A stretch of 64,000 bases of DNA from CAILZL01 sp050248275 (GTDB taxonomy: Bacteria > Pseudomonadota > Gammaproteobacteria > Steroidobacterales > Steroidobacteraceae), in NCBI GenBank assembly GCA_050248275.1, contig JBFWSR010000004.1:111941-175940 (forward strand), written 5' to 3'. The notes beneath the pieces are model-generated. The model saw only the letters and a program-made list of their open reading frames with translations. It did no database searches and was not told the origin of the DNA. The translations under genes were made by a program, and so were the position numbers. Below are positions 43,045 to 50,040 of this stretch, piece after piece. Numbering within the stretch: the first letter of the stretch is position 1; every line of letters starts with the position of its first letter.

Positions 43045-43590
43045 ATGAATCGTGTACCTCTGATTGATAGAAGCGAAGCCCGCGCCGAGAGCAAGACCCT
43101 CCTCGATGCGATCCACGGTGCTTTCGGTACCACGCCCAACATGTTTCGGGCTGTCGCCAACTCCCCGGCCGCGCTCAAGTCCATGTGGGGCGCGTTCGGC
43201 GCCCTTGGTGCCGGCGTGATTCCGGCAAAGCTCGGCGAGCAGATCGCGGTGGCGGTGGCCGATCGCAACGCATGCGAGTACTGCCTGGCCGCGCACACGG
43301 CGCTCGGCCGGAACGCCGGTGCGACCGCCGAGGAGATGCAGCGCGCCCAGGCAGGGGAGGCTGCCGATGCCGCGACGCAGGCCGCGCTGCGCTTTGCGCT
43401 CAAGCTGGTCAATGATCGGGGGAAGGTCAGTGACTCCGACGTGCGAGCCTTGCGCGATGCAGGCTTCGGCGACGAAGCGATCGTCGAAATCGTCGCACAC
43501 GTGGCTCTGAACTTGTTCACTAACTACGTGAACGTTGCGTTCGCTGTCCCCGTGGATTTTCCGGCGGTCAAGCTGCGCCGCGTCGCGTAG
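43045..43590 (+). CDS. AhpD/carboxymuconolactone decarboxylase-like protein
   Basis: A 181-residue CMD-family protein with the redox motif CEYCLAAH (C77, C80, H84), as in AhpD-type alkylhydroperoxidases, and LLDAIHGAFGTTPNMFRAVANSP. Such proteins reduce peroxides or act as disulfide reductants. It starts 64 bp after the protoglobin stop on the same strand (ATG 43045; the frame opens earlier inside the protoglobin end). It is probably co-transcribed with protoglobin and the next gene. Confidence 0.88.
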   Translation: MNRVPLIDRSEARAESKTLLDAIHGAFGTTPNMFRAVANSPAALKSMWGAFGALGAGVIPAKLGEQIAVAVADRNACEYCLAAHTALGRNAGATAEEMQRAQAGEAADAATQAALRFALKLVNDRGKVSDSDVRALRDAGFGDEAIVEIVAHVALNLFTNYVNVAFAVPVDFPAVKLRRVA

Positions 43591-43654
43591 CCACTCGCGA
43601 GTTCAAATAGCCCGGCGCGCAGGCGTCGGGCTTCTTCCAGAATGGACGGCAAAC

Positions 43655-44221
43655 ATGATTGAGACAGACACCCCATCACCGCCCTGGCAAGTCAGCGAGT
43701 GGCTCAATACCCCTCATCCCGTGACGCTGGCCGGCCTTCGAGGCAAGGTTGTCGTGCTGCATGCGTTCCAGATGCTGTGCCCGGGGTGCGTGTCCGACGG
43801 CCTGCCGCAAGCGGCACGCATCAAGGCCATTTTCCCGAGCGAGCGGGTTGCTGTGATCGGGCTGCACACGGTGTTCGAGCACCACGACGTCATGGGGCCG
43901 AAGGCCTTGCGGACGTTCCTGAGTGAATACCGGATTCGCTTTCCTGTCGGGATCGATCAGGCGGCGAGCGACAGTTCGATTCCGTTGACGATGCGTGCTT
44001 ATGGGCTACAGGGAACCCCCAGCGTTGTGGTGTTCGACGGCGAAGGTCGCGTTCGATTCAGTCGACTGGGCCAGGTCGAGGACCTGCATCTGGGCGCGGT
44101 CATCGGCGAACTGCTGGCTGCTACCCAGTGGGGCGCAACGGTCGAAACTCCTTCGTGTTCCGATGGCCTGTCCGGCGCCTCGTGTGATGACGAGGCGTGT
44201 GTGCCAGGGGTGCACCGCTGA
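43655..44221 (+). CDS. Thioredoxin-fold (TlpA/AhpC-like) protein
   Basis: A 188-residue protein with WLNTPHPVTLAGLRGKVVVLHAFQ, the CxxC of MLCPGCVSDGLPQ (C42, C45), a GLHTVFEHHDVMGPKAL insert and YGLQGTPSVVVFDGEGRV with the cis-proline TPS. No signal peptide is evident, so it is probably cytoplasmic. The C-terminal tail has three more cysteines (PSCSDGLSGASCDDEACVPG), which is unusual and may bind metal. It follows the AhpD-like gene and is likely its electron partner or part of the same unit. Confidence 0.85.
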   Translation: MIETDTPSPPWQVSEWLNTPHPVTLAGLRGKVVVLHAFQMLCPGCVSDGLPQAARIKAIFPSERVAVIGLHTVFEHHDVMGPKALRTFLSEYRIRFPVGIDQAASDSSIPLTMRAYGLQGTPSVVVFDGEGRVRFSRLGQVEDLHLGAVIGELLAATQWGATVETPSCSDGLSGASCDDEACVPGVHR

Positions 44222-44561
44222 GGGCTCCCATCGGCCCTCGGCGACGACGACTGGATTCGCGTTGCCGACGGGCGCAGCAGAGACTTCGAACCTCCGAGGT
44301 TGACCTGCGGCACAGTGCATAGTCTGCGGAGTCATACGATCATGGTTGATCAGGGTGCCCCTTTAAGAGATTCCGCAGCCGGTCTTTCATGATCTATCGG
44401 CACGCTAAGGCATCAAGCGGCACATTCTGTCGGTCGTTCTGACGGTAAAGCGACACGAGGCTTTGGTATTATGCCAGTGGCTTCAGCCACTTAGACAGCT
44501 CGGAAATGATCGAGTGGGAATGAAACCGGGTTCCTCGAGGACTACGCCAGTTTCTAATGCC
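44222..44561. other. Right end of the guaA island (attR-like region)
   Basis: No gene is supported. It holds copies of the arm-like repeats (44382-44401 and 44438-44449), a small hairpin AGTGGCT-TC-AGCCACT (44476-44491) and the right att-like core at 44509-44523. The rest, including 44524-44561, shows nothing recognisable. Confidence 0.6.
44509..44523 (+). other. attR-like core
   Basis: ATCGAGTGGGAATGA, 13 of 15 identical to the guaA end and still reading IEWE-stop in frame after an ATG. Confidence 0.6.
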
Positions 44562-45506
44562 TCAGTCGAGCAGGGTTTCCAGCTTGTCGAAGCTGCCGGT
44601 CCAACCCATCGTCATGCCGCCCCGTTGTTTAACGAACTCGGCAATGTCGGCGGCAGTGGCGTCACGTGGTTCCCAGCGCACGGTTACGCGTGTGCAATCC
44701 GGACCTTCTGAAGTCAGTTCCACGGTGGACAGCATGGTTTCAGGCCAGTCCTTGAAGAAAGGCGGTCGCGTGACATGCTCCTTCTCGTCGCAAAACTGTT
44801 GCGTGTAGATGAGGCGTGTCGGCTTCTCAAGCGCGATGTACTTGATCAGTCCGTACACTGTAGCACCATCCGGAAAGGTCATCGCATAGAGCGATGAACC
44901 GTCGACGCGCGGCTCCGCTCGCAGAAAGCGCATGGTGGCGCCGGTCGGTGGCAGCCATTGAGCGATGTGTTCGGGATTGCTCCACATCTCGTACATGTGC
45001 TCGATGTTGGTATCGAAACTGCGCGTGATGAAAAACTGTTCCTTGTCTGCGCAGCGCTTGCCGAGATATTCGGCAAGCCGGTCCCATGTGCCTTCGCCAC
45101 CGGCCTTCTTGATGAAGTCACGCATTTCAGCCGCAGCTTCGGGTGTCGCAAGCATCATGCTCATGTCGAGCTGCGTGCGTCCCTCGCGCTCGGTGAAGAG
45201 CGCGGTCACACGGAAGAGCGGCGGACGATCCTTGTGACCGCCATGATCGTAGACCATCCGCTGCATTGGCACGACTTCGAGGTACTGTGTGGTGTTCTCG
45301 AAGTCGGTACCGTCCGGTCCATGCATGGTGTAGTGCCAGTGGCCGCCAGTGCGCAGGTCTCGGCTGTGCGTGGTCAGTGTGAAGCCGCGCGGTCCCCACC
45401 ACTGTGCCACTTCCTCGGGGATCGTCCATGCCTCCCACACTGCCTGCAGCGGTGCGTCGTAAACGCGGGTGAGGGAAATGACGTTGGATTTATTTCTTGC
45501 GGCCAT
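44562..45506 (-). CDS. Tandem SRPBCC (AHSA1-like) domain protein
   Basis: A 314-residue protein made of two successive AHSA1/START-like domains. The first (about 10-150) has SLTRVYDAPLQAVWEAWTIPEEVAQWWGP and GPDGTDFENTTQYLEVVP; the second (about 155-310) has ITRSFDTNIEHMYEMWSNPEHIAQWLPP and GATVYGLIKYIALEKPTRLIYTQQF. SRPBCC proteins bind hydrophobic ligands; pairs with an ArsR-type regulator are common. Its start overlaps the upstream arsR-like gene by 17 bp. Ligand unknown. Confidence 0.9.
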   Translation of the reverse strand: MAARNKSNVISLTRVYDAPLQAVWEAWTIPEEVAQWWGPRGFTLTTHSRDLRTGGHWHYTMHGPDGTDFENTTQYLEVVPMQRMVYDHGGHKDRPPLFRVTALFTEREGRTQLDMSMMLATPEAAAEMRDFIKKAGGEGTWDRLAEYLGKRCADKEQFFITRSFDTNIEHMYEMWSNPEHIAQWLPPTGATMRFLRAEPRVDGSSLYAMTFPDGATVYGLIKYIALEKPTRLIYTQQFCDEKEHVTRPPFFKDWPETMLSTVELTSEGPDCTRVTVRWEPRDATAADIAEFVKQRGGMTMGWTGSFDKLETLLD

Positions 45507-45864
45507 GACGGGCTCCTTCGGTATTCGATTTTAGAGTCTTCGATTTCAGGTAAGCGCCGAGTCGATCGAGCTGGTCTTCCCAGGCGAGGCGGTACTGCTC
45601 CATCCAGTCCACCGCCTCACGCAGAGGTTCGCCGTTCAACCGGCAGGGCCGCCATTGCGCGTTGCGGCCCTTGCTCACGAGGCCGGCGTTCTCAAGCACT
45701 TTCAGGTGCTTGGTCACTGCGGGCAGACTCATGTTTTTCAGAAACGGTTCAGCCAGGTCCGATACGTTTGCTTCGCCTTCGGAAAGGCGTGCAAGCATCG
45801 CCCGCCGGGTGGGATCGGCGAGGGCTGCGAAGGTGCGACTCAGATGATCCTGCATGTGGTTCAC
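45490..45864 (-). CDS. ArsR-family transcriptional regulator
   Basis: A 124-residue winged helix protein: LSRTFAALADPTRRAMLARLSEGEANVSDLAEPF, recognition helix MSLPAVTKHLKVLENAGLV, then the wing SKGRNAQWRPCRLN. It lacks the metal-binding ELCVC motif of arsenic sensors. Such regulators (SdpR/YczG-like) usually pair with SRPBCC genes, as here where the two overlap. Start may be ATG 45864 or 45855. It is not an arsenic repressor despite the nearby arsC. Confidence 0.9.
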   Translation of the reverse strand: MNHMQDHLSRTFAALADPTRRAMLARLSEGEANVSDLAEPFLKNMSLPAVTKHLKVLENAGLVSKGRNAQWRPCRLNGEPLREAVDWMEQYRLAWEDQLDRLGAYLKSKTLKSNTEGARHGRKK

Positions 45865-45946
45865 TGGATAGTTAATTAACCTATAGGTTAATCATAATCG
45901 AGACTTGGCAGCATGTCCAGAGAGACCAGAAGGTAGCCTGTTGATG

Positions 45947-45961
45947 ATAGAGTGGGAGTGG
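45947..45961 (+). other. Second guaA-end-like sequence (possible third att site)
   Basis: ATAGAGTGGGAGTGG, 13 of 15 identical to the guaA end, preceded by GATG as at the other two copies. It reads MIEWEW in frame with arsC. It may mark the original chromosomal att side, making 44524-45961 a second small island segment. Confidence 0.5.
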
Positions 45962-46021
45962 TACTGTGTAAGGACGAGGCACTACCGCTTAGTGCTGTTT
46001 GTTCACAACGATGAATCCGTC

Positions 46022-46378
46022 ATGACCCATGTCACCATCTACCACAACCCCAGTTGCGGCACTTCGCGCAACGTCTTGGCCATGATCCGTGAACGCGGTA
46101 TTGAACCCACGGTGATTGAATATCTGAAGACGCCGCCATCTCGGGACGAACTGGTAAGGCTCATCAACGCCAGCGGTCTTACCGTGCGTGAAGTGCTGAG
46201 AGAAAAATGTTCGCCTTATGAAGAGTTCGGATTGGGCGATCCCCAGTGGACTGATGCGCAGTTGCTGGATTTCATGACACAACATCCCGTCCTGATCAAT
46301 CGACCATTGGTCGTGGCTCCCAAGGGCGTACGGCTGTGCCGGCCAAAGGAGCAGGTACTGGATCTTCTTCCTGATTAG
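46022..46378 (+). CDS. arsC: Arsenate reductase (glutaredoxin type) ArsC
   Basis: A 118-residue protein: VTIYHNPSCGTSRNVLAMIRERG (active cysteine in NPSCGTSRN), VIEYLKTPPSRDELVRLI, then FMTQHPVLINRPLVVAPKGVRLCRP with the conserved RP. It reduces arsenate to arsenite using glutathione and glutaredoxin, or is a Spx/YffB-like relative; the NPxCGTS motif favours ArsC. ATG 46022 is the family start although the frame opens at 45905. Its stop codon TAG overlaps the left end of a palindromic element. Confidence 0.92.
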   Translation: MTHVTIYHNPSCGTSRNVLAMIRERGIEPTVIEYLKTPPSRDELVRLINASGLTVREVLREKCSPYEEFGLGDPQWTDAQLLDFMTQHPVLINRPLVVAPKGVRLCRPKEQVLDLLPD

Positions 46379-46520
46379 AACCTATCTCAAAATTACTGCG
46401 CTCGGTATCTTGCGTCGCGGCGGTGCTCGGCATCCTCATTTATTTCCGTATAAACTCCGGTGCCTGCGCTCCGGCGCGACGCAACCTGCCTTCGCTCGCT
46501 ACATTTTGAGATAGGTTCTA
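46376..46520. mobile_element. MITE-like palindromic element
   Basis: A 145-bp element with 18-bp perfect terminal inverted repeats: TAGAACCTATCTCAAAAT (46376-46393) and its complement (46503-46520). It has no coding capacity. The left end supplies or coincides with the arsC stop codon (TAG at 46376-46378). Non-autonomous IS derivatives have this form. Confidence 0.75.
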
Positions 46521-46553
46521 GTTGATTGCCTGTCCAGCCAGATCAATTAAAGA

Positions 46554-47018
46554 ATGAATCCAACCGATCTTCACTTCATGTCACGTGCAATGGAGCTTGC
46601 GCGTCTGGCCGAAGCGGCGGGCGAGGTGCCGGTGGGTGCGGTCATCGTCAAGGACGAACAGATCATTGCCGAAGGCTGGAATCAGCCCATTGCGCTGCAT
46701 GATCCCAGCGCCCATGCCGAGATGCTGGCCATGCGCGCCGCAGCGAAGTTGTTGGGTAATTATCGTTTGCCGGATACCACGCTGTACGTGACGCTGGAAC
46801 CGTGCGCGATGTGCGCGGGCGCCATGGTGCATGCGCGCGTGAAGCGGCTCGTGTATGCCGCGCCCGATCCGCGTGCGGGTGCGGCAGGAACCCTCTTCAA
46901 CATCACGCAACATGAAGCCCTGAATCATCGGCTGGAAGTGACCGGCGGCGTGCTGGCCGATGAATGCGCGGCAATGCTGCGCAATTTCTTTCAGGCCAGA
47001 CGCGGCAGTAAGCCTTAG
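46554..47018 (+). CDS. tadA: tRNA adenosine(34) deaminase TadA
   Basis: A 154-residue deaminase that converts A34 of tRNA-Arg(ACG) to inosine. The zinc site is visible as HAE in PSAHAEMLAMRAAA and PCAMC in LEPCAMCAGAMVHARV, with FNITQHEALNHRLEVTGG typical of TadA. In relatives tadA follows guaA closely; here the island lies between them. Confidence 0.96.
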   Translation: MNPTDLHFMSRAMELARLAEAAGEVPVGAVIVKDEQIIAEGWNQPIALHDPSAHAEMLAMRAAAKLLGNYRLPDTTLYVTLEPCAMCAGAMVHARVKRLVYAAPDPRAGAAGTLFNITQHEALNHRLEVTGGVLADECAAMLRNFFQARRGSKP

Positions 47019-47051
47019 CCGTTTATTGAAAACAGGACTTTCAGCAATCTG

Positions 47052-48446
47052 TCATTTGGGTTGGTTGCGCTTGTTCGCTTCGTGCTGATCGATGGTGGCT
47101 GCCAGACCGCCTGCAGCGCCGACCCAGTCCAACATCGACATGTACAGCTTGATGCTGTCCACGAACTGCACGGGTTCCCAGCCGCGCGCATAGCCGCGCT
47201 TGGCTTGCAGGTACCATTTTTCCTGGGTCAGCAACGGCAGGTATTCGCGCACCACATCCCACCTGTCGGGATCCTTGCCATCGGCCTGGGCAAAGATGCG
47301 TGCGTCTTCAATGTGTCCAAAACCCATGTTGTAGGAGGCCAGCGCAAACCAGGTGCGATCCGGTTCCTTGATGCGGCCGGGAATCATCTTGCGCACATAA
47401 ATGAAATAACGGGCGCCGCCCAGAATGCTTTCTCGCGGGTCCAGCCGGTCGCTCACGCCCAGACTGCGCGCAGTGTCATCCGTCAGCATCATCAGTCCCC
47501 GCACGCCGGTGGGTGAAGTGGCATCGGGTATCCATTTGGATTCCTGATAGCCGATGGCCGCCAGCATGCGCCAGTCCATGCCGACCTCGCTGGCGGCTTC
47601 CTTGAACCAGTCTACATAGAGCGGTAGACGTTCCTTGACATCAATGAGGAAGTTGCGGGCATGCAGCACTGGCGGGCTGGTTTTCTTGCTGTAGTAGTTT
47701 TCCAGGATACTGGCCAGCCGGCCATCGGCCTTGATGAGTGAAAAGAACGAAGTCACGCGGCTCAACAGCGTCGTATCCCGGGTGTTGACCAGCCAGGCAA
47801 GCGACTTGCCCTGCGTCAGGTTGAAGGCAATGGCGATGTCCGGGTGGAAGCTGCGACCAATGGCGAATTCGTTGGAGTCGGCGATGGTGTAGTCGAACTC
47901 GCGGCGCGAGAGCCGATAAAGCAGTTGATCGATATCCGCATCAGGATTCTCGACCCAGCTCAGGTCCGGGGTATTCACCCGCAAACGCGCCAGGGTGGCT
48001 GCATGCGGGCTGTCGGTGGCCACTTCGATCTGGCCATTGCGGCTGGCTTCCAGCAGATTGCGTGGACGTTGGGCGCCGCCGCGATAGATCAGATGTTCCT
48101 TGACCAGTTGATAGGCCGGACCATAGCGCGTTTCTGCCGGAGCTTGCTGCTCAAGCGCAAGCCCCGCCGCAGCAATATGTGCACGGCCGGCCGAGACTTC
48201 CTGGCGTAGTTCACCCGGGTTGCGTACCGAGTAGATATTGAGCGCCACGCCCAGATCGGCGGCGAATTGCGCAGCCAGATCGTATTCAGGCCCCTGGGGA
48301 CCTTCGGCGCCCAGGTAATAAGTGCTGGGATTGTTCAGCGTCACGACCCGTAATTCACCGGCACTGAGGATCTGATCCAGTGTGCTGGGAGGCTGCGAGC
48401 AGGTACCCAGAAGCAGGCAGGCAATGATGGCAAGTGCCGCTTTCAA
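47052..48446 (-). CDS. mltF: Membrane-bound lytic murein transglycosylase F
   Basis: About 464 residues. An N-terminal hydrophobic export segment (AALAIIACLLLGTCSQ) is followed by an ABC-type solute-binding-like domain (LRVVTLNNPSTYYLGAEGPQGPEYDLAAQF) and a SLT domain with the catalytic glutamate in AAIGYQESKWIPDATSPTGVRGLMMLT. It cleaves peptidoglycan to 1,6-anhydromuropeptides. A TTG at 48446 is the likely start because the signal begins there; the frame stays open to 48572 with no homology. The lipobox is weak (LGTC). Confidence 0.92.
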   Translation of the reverse strand: MKAALAIIACLLLGTCSQPPSTLDQILSAGELRVVTLNNPSTYYLGAEGPQGPEYDLAAQFAADLGVALNIYSVRNPGELRQEVSAGRAHIAAAGLALEQQAPAETRYGPAYQLVKEHLIYRGGAQRPRNLLEASRNGQIEVATDSPHAATLARLRVNTPDLSWVENPDADIDQLLYRLSRREFDYTIADSNEFAIGRSFHPDIAIAFNLTQGKSLAWLVNTRDTTLLSRVTSFFSLIKADGRLASILENYYSKKTSPPVLHARNFLIDVKERLPLYVDWFKEAASEVGMDWRMLAAIGYQESKWIPDATSPTGVRGLMMLTDDTARSLGVSDRLDPRESILGGARYFIYVRKMIPGRIKEPDRTWFALASYNMGFGHIEDARIFAQADGKDPDRWDVVREYLPLLTQEKWYLQAKRGYARGWEPVQFVDSIKLYMSMLDWVGAAGGLAATIDQHEANKRNQPK

Positions 48447-48588
48447 GTCCCGATAACCCCTTGCGTGAGCCCTGCAGGCGCTCGTTTTTTCGAGTACATA
48501 AACAACTAGATTTGCCGCAACAGTTGTATAGAATACCCGCCCCCGTTGGTCGACCGCCAATTGCATTCTCACAGAATGTCAGGTTTCC

Positions 48589-48678
<90 letters not shown>

Positions 48679-48683
48679 CAAAT

Positions 48684-48721
48684 AAAAAGCCCGGCCCTCA
48701 AACAAGAGCCGGGCTTTTTTG
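48684..48721 (+). terminator. Rho-independent terminator after tRNA-Ser
   Basis: Stem AAAAAGCCCGGC with GCCGGGCTTTTTT, loop of 12 bases, ending in a T run. Its A-rich left side means it may also end the convergent metallophosphoesterase transcript. Confidence 0.85.
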
Positions 48722-48752
48722 TTGCCACTTGCAGTGGCTGGCGATGGTTGAT

Positions 48753-49841
48753 TCAGTAGGCGACATTGCTCCAGCTGAACAACACCTGCGGCAAACGCGG
48801 GTCGATGGTCAGACGCAGCCAGTGCGTGCCCACGCCAGAGCCTTCCACGACAATGCGGGTGAGGTTCGGTACAGCCTTGGTGTTATGAATTACACCCAAT
48901 GTGCTGGTTGGATCGGCCAGCGGTTGGTCCACCTTGTAGCTGTGGGAATCTCCGTTCAGCAGCAGTACGGGACGGCCGAACTTCAGGCTCAGCTCCGCCA
49001 GCGTCTGCACGAACGGCGTGTAGTTCGTCAGATGGCCGGCGCCGTTCTCAAGATCCCACATGTCCGCCTGCAGACCAATGACCACTGCCCGTGCGTGCTC
49101 ACGCCTGGCTTTCTGGAAGGTTGCATTCAACCAGCGGAGATTGGCGCCGCTGCGATCTGCAACTTCCTGGTCTTGCGCAGCATTGTCGGCGAATATGCCG
49201 CTCCAGCGATCCGTGTCGTTGTTCGAGCCGCCGGGCATATTGAAAGTGGCGAATACGATGTGCGAGTCTTCCCACATGACGTTCTCGACGAACTGGGAGT
49301 CGCCTGGATTGGCTGGGTCATAACTGTCTGCCTGTGTGACGACTTTCTTCGCATGCTGCCCCAGGGTGACGCCTGGCCTTGAGAAGAACAATTCACGGAC
49401 ACTGGCCAGTTCCTTGAGCGGTGCGCCGCTGCTGAACTGCTTGCTCTTGTGGCAGTCAGTCCATTCGTTGTCGCCCGGGGTGTATATGACCGGACGTTCA
49501 AACTGCTGGAACTTGCTGAATACGGCTTGATTCCAGCCCGGATTCGAAGTGGTTATCGGATTGCCGGTTTTGCTCTGGTAGTCATACGCGATGTGTGCGC
49601 TGGTGCACGGCATGCTGCCGGAGTGGATATCGCCGAGGTGCATGACCAGATCGACGCTGCGGTCATCGTTGATGGAATTGATCAGCAGATGGGCATTGTC
49701 AAGCAAGGACTGACTGTAAGGCCAGTCACCGAAAACGGCGAGTGTGACTGGACCGTTACCCTCGTTATCCGAAGCTGATGCGACACCCATTGAGGCCGTA
49801 CCGGTAACAGCCATTGCGAGAGCGAGAACTAGTTTTTTCAT
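48753..49841 (-). CDS. Secreted metallophosphoesterase
   Basis: A 362-residue protein with a signal peptide (MKKLVLALAMAVTGTASM to about 25). Calcineurin-type metal motifs appear in order: VFGDWPYS, MHLGDIHSG, YTPGDNEWTDC and LNGDSHSYK. The exact substrate (phosphomonoesters, cyclic nucleotides or other) is unknown. ATG 49841 is chosen because the signal starts there. It is convergent with tRNA-Ser. Confidence 0.88.
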   Translation of the reverse strand: MKKLVLALAMAVTGTASMGVASASDNEGNGPVTLAVFGDWPYSQSLLDNAHLLINSINDDRSVDLVMHLGDIHSGSMPCTSAHIAYDYQSKTGNPITTSNPGWNQAVFSKFQQFERPVIYTPGDNEWTDCHKSKQFSSGAPLKELASVRELFFSRPGVTLGQHAKKVVTQADSYDPANPGDSQFVENVMWEDSHIVFATFNMPGGSNNDTDRWSGIFADNAAQDQEVADRSGANLRWLNATFQKARREHARAVVIGLQADMWDLENGAGHLTNYTPFVQTLAELSLKFGRPVLLLNGDSHSYKVDQPLADPTSTLGVIHNTKAVPNLTRIVVEGSGVGTHWLRLTIDPRLPQVLFSWSNVAY

Positions 49842-49980
49842 TGCAGGAAACCCATGGTGGTAAAAGGGTAAGCGTCCTGTAGTCACAGGGCGCTACGACT
49901 CATCTACCGTAGCGTCAGCGTGTTGCATTGATATGACTTGCTGGCGTTGATTGTTGACCACTCACGCTCTGGCAAAACAA

Positions 49981-50009
49981 AAGCCCGATCTCAAACTGAG
50001 ACCGGGCTT
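49981..50009 (-). terminator. Hairpin terminator after the tagH-like gene
   Basis: Inverted arms AAGCCCGATCTCA and TGAGACCGGGCTT lie just downstream of the stop at 50041 (minus strand), with A-rich sequence on the plus-strand left side giving a U run in the transcript. Confidence 0.7.
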
Positions 50010-50040
50010 TGTTGCGTTCGAATGAAACAGGTTTTTGCGA

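Larger units (their letters stand above)
36051..44523. mobile_element. Genomic island integrated at the guaA 3' end (NO-resistance cargo)
   Basis: The left boundary is the end of guaA (ATTGAGTGGGAGTGA, 36051-36065) and the right boundary an imperfect copy (ATCGAGTGGGAATGA, 44509-44523; 13 of 15 identical, still coding IEWE-stop). Next to guaA is a fragment of a DUF4102-type tyrosine integrase, the usual enzyme of guaA-integrating islands, broken by an IS6-family element. Cargo: DUF1971, truncated haemoglobin, nsrR, norZ, AraC, protoglobin, AhpD-like and thioredoxin-like genes. In gammaproteobacterial genomes guaA is usually followed directly by tadA, which here begins 10.5 kb downstream. The island is probably immobile now. 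Confidence 0.75.

Noticed and set aside
45490..46378. Arsenic-resistance operon (arsR plus arsC)
   Set aside because: The ArsR-type regulator lacks the arsenic cysteine motif, is paired and overlapping with an SRPBCC gene on the other strand, and arsC is separately oriented with no arsB or acr3.
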